Assembly (NCBI RefSeq): GCF_004564235.1 | Contig: NZ_SOMN01000007.1 | Coordinates: 98,938 to 162,937 of the forward strand | Origin: Cohnella luojiensis | GTDB taxonomy: Bacteria > Bacillota > Bacilli > Paenibacillales > Paenibacillaceae | Direction: 5' to 3' | DNA: 64,000 bases | In this document: piece after piece, positions 62,005-64,000 of the stretch | Layout: each line of letters begins with the position of its first letter | Numbering within the stretch: the stretch's first letter is position 1 | The notes under the pieces: model-generated | Told to the model about the DNA's origin: nothing | Seen by the model: only the letters and a program-made list of their open reading frames with translations | Databases searched by the model: none | Program-made: the position numbers and the translations under genes

Positions 62005-62034
62005 AAACCCCGCAATGACGACATTGCGGGGTTT
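62005..62034 (+). terminator. Rho-independent terminator of the NlpC/P60 gene
   Basis: AAACCCCGCAATG pairs perfectly with CATTGCGGGGTTT around ACGA, followed by T residues. The A tract on the other side would also end the convergent SPFH transcript. Confidence 0.92.
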
Positions 62035-62045
62035 TACTTATTTCG

Positions 62046-62975
62046 CTATTCGGGTTTTTTCGCTTTGAATACTTCTCCAATCGCTCCGATGCTGCCTAAT
62101 GTATCCACCGCACTAACCGGCAGAAACACCTTATTCGCGGCTCCCTTGGCGATCTCGCTTAATGCCTCGAAAGACCGGTAAGCTAACACGTTCTCATCCA
62201 AACCTGCCGCGCGAAGCAATTCAATCCTGATTTTCTCTGCCTCGGCTACCGCCTGTATCGCTTTCGCTTGCCCGAGCGCCTCCAGCTCTTGTGCCTGACG
62301 TAAGCCTTCCGCTTGACGAATACGAGCCTCTTTCTCCCCTTCCGCCTTAAGGATTTTACTCTGCTTGTCTCCCTCGGATCTCAAAATCACGTCCTGTTTT
62401 GCCGCTTCCGCTTCTAGAACGATAGCCCTCTTGCTTCTCTCGGCCTTCATTTGCTTATCCATTGCCTCTTGGATGTCCAATGGCGGCTTGATATCAAGCA
62501 CCTCCACCCGCTCGATGCGAACACCCCATTTCTCTGTCGCCTCATCTAGCGCTAAACGTATATTAGATGAAATTCTCTCCCGCCCGGACAACGTCTCGTC
62601 TAATTCCATGTTCCCGATAATCTGCCGCAAGGTAGCCGTAGTAATATTGCGAACTCCGTATACATAATCGGAAATTCCGTATGTAGCTTGATCCGGAGCG
62701 ACGATCTGATAGAAAATAATCGTGTCGATCTGTACTTGTACGTTATCTTTCGTAATAACGGTTTGAGGAGGGACGTTCGCTTGCTGAATTCGCAAATCAT
62801 GATACACGCGCACATTGTCGATGAACGGAACGAGAACGTTTACTCCCGGCGTCAACAGGCGATTGTACTTGCCAAGCCGCTCAACAACGCCAACCCTTTG
62901 CTGCGGGACGATCTTGATGGACAACATCACGATCAAGACGATAACGATCAAAATCAGAAAAACGACATAGATCAT
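62046..62975 (-). CDS. SPFH/band-7 (stomatin-like) membrane protein
   Basis: 309 residues from the ATG at 62975, which has GGGAGG nine bases upstream; an earlier ATG at 62993 lies ahead of that site. An N-terminal helix (YVVFLILIVIVLIVMLSI) leads into the band-7 domain: VPQQRVGVVERLGKYNRLLTPG, ITKDNVQVQIDTIIFYQIVAP, VEVLDIKPPLDIQEAMDKQMKAER. A long charged coiled coil (~175-260) follows. It oligomerises at membrane microdomains and is the usual partner of NfeD, whose gene overlaps it by four bases. Confidence 0.92.
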   Translation of the reverse strand: MIYVVFLILIVIVLIVMLSIKIVPQQRVGVVERLGKYNRLLTPGVNVLVPFIDNVRVYHDLRIQQANVPPQTVITKDNVQVQIDTIIFYQIVAPDQATYGISDYVYGVRNITTATLRQIIGNMELDETLSGRERISSNIRLALDEATEKWGVRIERVEVLDIKPPLDIQEAMDKQMKAERSKRAIVLEAEAAKQDVILRSEGDKQSKILKAEGEKEARIRQAEGLRQAQELEALGQAKAIQAVAEAEKIRIELLRAAGLDENVLAYRSFEALSEIAKGAANKVFLPVSAVDTLGSIGAIGEVFKAKKPE

Positions 62976-63409
62976 TCCGATGAACCTCCCCATTTTTGTA
63001 CTTCTAGCACCGTTGTTCCCCGACTAATGACTCTTATAGGGTCGTCCTTGCTTAAGGTGTCGATGGAAATGGCGCTCCAAGATTCATTGCCTACCTTCAC
63101 GATGCCGGGATTACCAGGAGAAATCTCCTCCATCACGATTCCCGTTTTCCCCACAAGCTCATTTATCGCGTCTCGGTAGCCCTTGGATTCCCTAAACCTC
63201 CGAGTTAGCGGCTTGGTGAAAATGGTAAGCGCAAGCGCAACGACACCACCCGTCAAGGCATGAACCATGAACCATTCGGGAAAAATAAGTGCGACTGCCG
63301 CTGCGATTACCGCTCCTATCCCAAGCCAGAGCAAATAGAACGTTAGCGTAAGCATCTCGGCTATGAGCAACGCTCCACCAACAATAAGCCAAATTGCCCA
63401 CCACTCCAT
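62972..63409 (-). CDS. NfeD-family membrane protein
   Basis: 145 residues. Three to four membrane helices (WAIWLIVGGALLIAEMLTLTFYLLWLGIGAVIAAAVALI, VHALTGGVVALALTIF) are followed by a C-terminal OB-fold (LVGKTGIVMEEISPGNPGIVKVGNESWSAISID). This is the short NfeD form without the ClpP-like protease domain. It is coupled to the SPFH protein gene (ATGA overlap) and likely acts with it in membrane organisation. Confidence 0.92.
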   Translation of the reverse strand: MEWWAIWLIVGGALLIAEMLTLTFYLLWLGIGAVIAAAVALIFPEWFMVHALTGGVVALALTIFTKPLTRRFRESKGYRDAINELVGKTGIVMEEISPGNPGIVKVGNESWSAISIDTLSKDDPIRVISRGTTVLEVQKWGGSSE

Positions 63410-63560
63410 AACGTATCACCGCCTCTTCCTACATTCTACGATTGTTCGATCGCTCTCATTACACAGTGAACACTAAAAACCCTCGCTATTCGCAAAGGTT
63501 TAATACTGTATTTCGTTCCTTGGTATTTAGTCATCTGTATACATTCGTCAGACACGAAAA

Positions 63561-63580
63561 AAGCACCCGCGAGGGTGCTT
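63561..63580 (-). terminator. Terminator of the rRNA operon
   Basis: AAGCACCC pairs with GGGTGCTT around CGCGA-type loop bases; on the minus strand six T residues follow. It lies about 14 bases past the 5S end. Confidence 0.92.
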
Positions 63581-63593
63581 TCTCTGTTATCCG

Positions 63594-63710
63594 GCCTGGC
63601 AACGTCCTACTCTCCCAGGACCCTGCGGTCCAAGTACCATTGGCGCTGGAGGGCTTAACGGTCGTGTTCGGGATGGGTACGCGTGGAACCCCTCCGCCAT
63701 TATTACCAGA
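63594..63710 (-). rRNA. rrf: 5S ribosomal RNA
   Basis: The minus strand begins TCTGGTAATAATGGCGGAGG and contains CCCATCCCGAACACGACCG, CCTCCAGCGCCAATGGTAC and GGGAGAGTAGGACGTTGCC, the conserved 5S blocks. 117 bases with complementary ends (TCTGGT-type start, GCCAGGC end). It follows the 23S gene in the usual order; no tRNA lies between. Confidence 0.97.
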
Positions 63711-63739
63711 CCGGTCGTGCGACGAAGTCGTCACGAATC

Positions 63740-63784
63740 GCATGTCTGCAGGCAACGTTGTGAAACAACGTGTTGCAGATGTGC
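63740..63784 (-). other. 23S-5S spacer hairpin, likely rRNA processing stem
   Basis: GCATGTCTGCAGGCAACGTTG and its near complement CAACGTGTTGCAGATGTGC face each other across five bases, giving a stem of about 19 pairs. Stems here usually guide RNase III or M5 processing. The nearby TTGAAAACTGGAT motif is typical of Bacillales rRNA spacers. Confidence 0.6.
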
Positions 63785-63876
63785 GTTAGACAAGGCTTGC
63801 GCCTTGAAAACTGGATGCGAAGCAAAGCTTAGAAGAAGTTGGTGAGTATCATTTGCATTACAGTGTCATTCGTTTA

Positions 63877-64000
63877 GGATAAGCCCTCGACCGATTAGTA
63901 CTCGTCAGCTGCACACGTTGCCGCGCTTCCACCCCGAGCCTATCAACCTGGTGTTCTTCCAGGGGTCTTACGAATTGGGAAATCTCATCTTGAGGCAGGC
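63877..64000 (-). rRNA. rrl: 23S ribosomal RNA, 3' end (gene continues past the window)
   Basis: The plus strand reads GGATAAGCCCTCGACCGATT, then TAGTACTCGTCAGCTGCACA, the reverse complement of the conserved 3' end of Bacillales 23S rRNA. Only about 124 bases are inside the window. The 3' end is placed approximately, from similarity. Confidence 0.95.

Noticed and set aside
1..64000. CRISPR arrays, insertion sequences, tRNA genes and phage genes
   Set aside because: No regularly spaced repeats, transposase or integrase coding regions, or cloverleaf candidates were noticed on reading; a tRNAscan or IS search would settle this.

Overview
The window looks like chromosome from a spore-forming Gram-positive bacterium of the Paenibacillaceae (Cohnella or Paenibacillus type). 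This is inferred from a Tgl spore-coat transglutaminase, a B. subtilis-style kinase/phosphatase pair for exopolysaccharide (EPS) control, an LtaS-type enzyme, the moderate base composition and strong AGGAGG-type ribosome sites. No phage, transposon, CRISPR array or tRNA gene was seen. The 3' end of an rRNA operon (23S end, 5S, terminator) enters from the right edge on the minus strand.

Layout. 1-10.4 kb holds mixed metabolic and envelope genes: a partial CE7 esterase, an aldo/keto reductase, a B12-type radical SAM protein, a Gfo/Idh oxidoreductase, a HAD phosphatase, a DUF6044-like membrane protein divergent from an LTA-synthase-type sulfatase, and a membrane-tethered GNAT. 10.6-17.1 kb holds tgl, a four-gene sulfate ABC importer with a candidate operator, a YigZ/IMPACT protein and an unknown membrane protein. 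17.3-19.1 kb holds an XRE regulator and two single-pass, low-complexity surface proteins.

19.2-38.1 kb is a long, tightly packed minus-strand EPS operon of Wzx/Wzy type. In transcription order it encodes a Wzz-like co-polymerase, a BY-kinase, a structured intergenic RNA at the position of the B. subtilis EAR element, GalU, the priming sugar transferase, a GT4, Wzy, two GT4s, an acetyltransferase, a GT4, a GT2, Wzx, a pyruvyltransferase, a ManC-like nucleotidylyltransferase, Ugd, and finally a large secreted protein made of three ~315-residue repeats. The EPS tyrosine phosphatase lies separately at 39.5-40.2 kb. GalU, Ugd and the ManC-like enzyme supply UDP-glucose, UDP-glucuronate and probably GDP-mannose, so an acidic, possibly pyruvylated and acetylated polymer is likely.

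40.3-50.1 kb is mostly housekeeping (pgi, ppnP, tkt, purU, nfo), with one striking exception: a hydroxyisobutyrate-dehydrogenase-like enzyme fused to a C-terminal PilZ domain, a candidate c-di-GMP-responsive dehydrogenase. 50.1-60.3 kb is a ten-gene tad/Flp pilus operon. It has a recognisable promoter and a leader that can form either a terminator or a competing hairpin, so transcription attenuation is likely. 60.6-63.4 kb holds a guanylate-kinase-like protein with an altered P-loop, a secreted NlpC/P60 hydrolase, and an SPFH/NfeD pair.

The theme is surface and biofilm biology: EPS, an associated repeat protein, Tad pili, and possible c-di-GMP and RNA-level control. The best candidates for something undescribed are the dehydrogenase-PilZ fusion, the EPS-linked three-repeat protein and the tad leader attenuator.
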